A stretch of 64,000 nucleotides of DNA from assembly GCF_963664915.1 (NCBI RefSeq), contig NZ_OY761810.1, positions 186,001 to 250,000 on the forward strand, in the 5' to 3' direction. Source of the DNA: an uncultured Caproiciproducens sp. (GTDB taxonomy: Bacteria > Bacillota > Clostridia > Oscillospirales > Acutalibacteraceae). The position numbers and the translations under genes are program-made. The notes under the pieces were generated by a model, which was not told the origin of the DNA, ran no database searches, and worked only from the letters and a program-made list of their open reading frames with translations. Below, in pieces: positions 63,953-64,000 of the stretch. Each line of letters opens with the position of its first letter. The first letter of the stretch is position 1.

Positions 63953-64000
63953 AATGTTGCCGTTTCACCTAAATTTAAGCGCTTCTTCACAAGACCATCA

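Overview
The window looks like the chromosome of a strictly anaerobic, fermentative Gram-positive bacterium of the class Clostridia, probably an Oscillospiraceae/Ruminococcaceae relative. The grounds are the gene set (pyruvate formate-lyase with its activase, desulfoferrodoxin, hybrid-cluster protein, SipW-type signal peptidase with TasA-like proteins, CIRCE, an OhrR-type operator), the many lipoprotein signals and strong GGAGG ribosome binding sites. No rRNA, tRNA, CRISPR array or prophage was seen. The species is not determined.

Layout. 1-360: a small inverted-repeat element inside a decayed transposase. 360-2221: an OhrR/peroxidase operon and a flavodoxin. 2186-6033: pflB-pflA behind what reads as a ZTP riboswitch with a terminator, then divergent desulfoferrodoxin. 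6075-10163: lysA with a TrmB-type regulator, then a chemotaxis receptor with a sigma-D-like promoter. 10275-13568: two regulators and ilvD, with shared operator-like sequences. 13692-16668: HAD phosphatase, DUF421 membrane protein, acetyltransferase, fused MsrAB. 16858-24655: a disaccharide phosphorylase operon (SBP, two permeases, GH65, beta-phosphoglucomutase) with a divergent AraC regulator. 24656-31020: lipase, PAP2/diacylglycerol-kinase pair, and a tight three-gene cassette of unknown function. 31179-38217: a PAS/GGDEF diguanylate cyclase and a YhaN/YhaO-like ATPase-nuclease pair. 38342-45711: CIRCE-controlled Hsp20 and a SipW/TasA-like/fibro-slime surface cluster. 46002-48721: hcp with a ferredoxin-type partner and a cupin. 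48895-52727: Kelch lipoprotein and two divergent iron/zinc alcohol dehydrogenases. 52740-58546: a complete dipeptide ABC importer. 58688-63926: a MacAB-like export operon with two unusual extra secreted proteins.

Themes. Redox defence recurs: OhrR-peroxidase, desulfoferrodoxin, MsrAB, Hcp. Pyruvate/formate metabolism appears to be tied to one-carbon status through the riboswitch. The cell surface is the second theme: TasA-like filaments, a diguanylate cyclase, chemotaxis, Kelch and Ig-like secreted proteins. The strongest leads are the pfl riboswitch/terminator, the esterase/acyltransferase/zinc-ribbon cassette (28154-31020), the surface-fibre cluster with its odd promoter, and the non-standard MacAB operon. 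All functional calls rest on reading the sequence; no database search was run.
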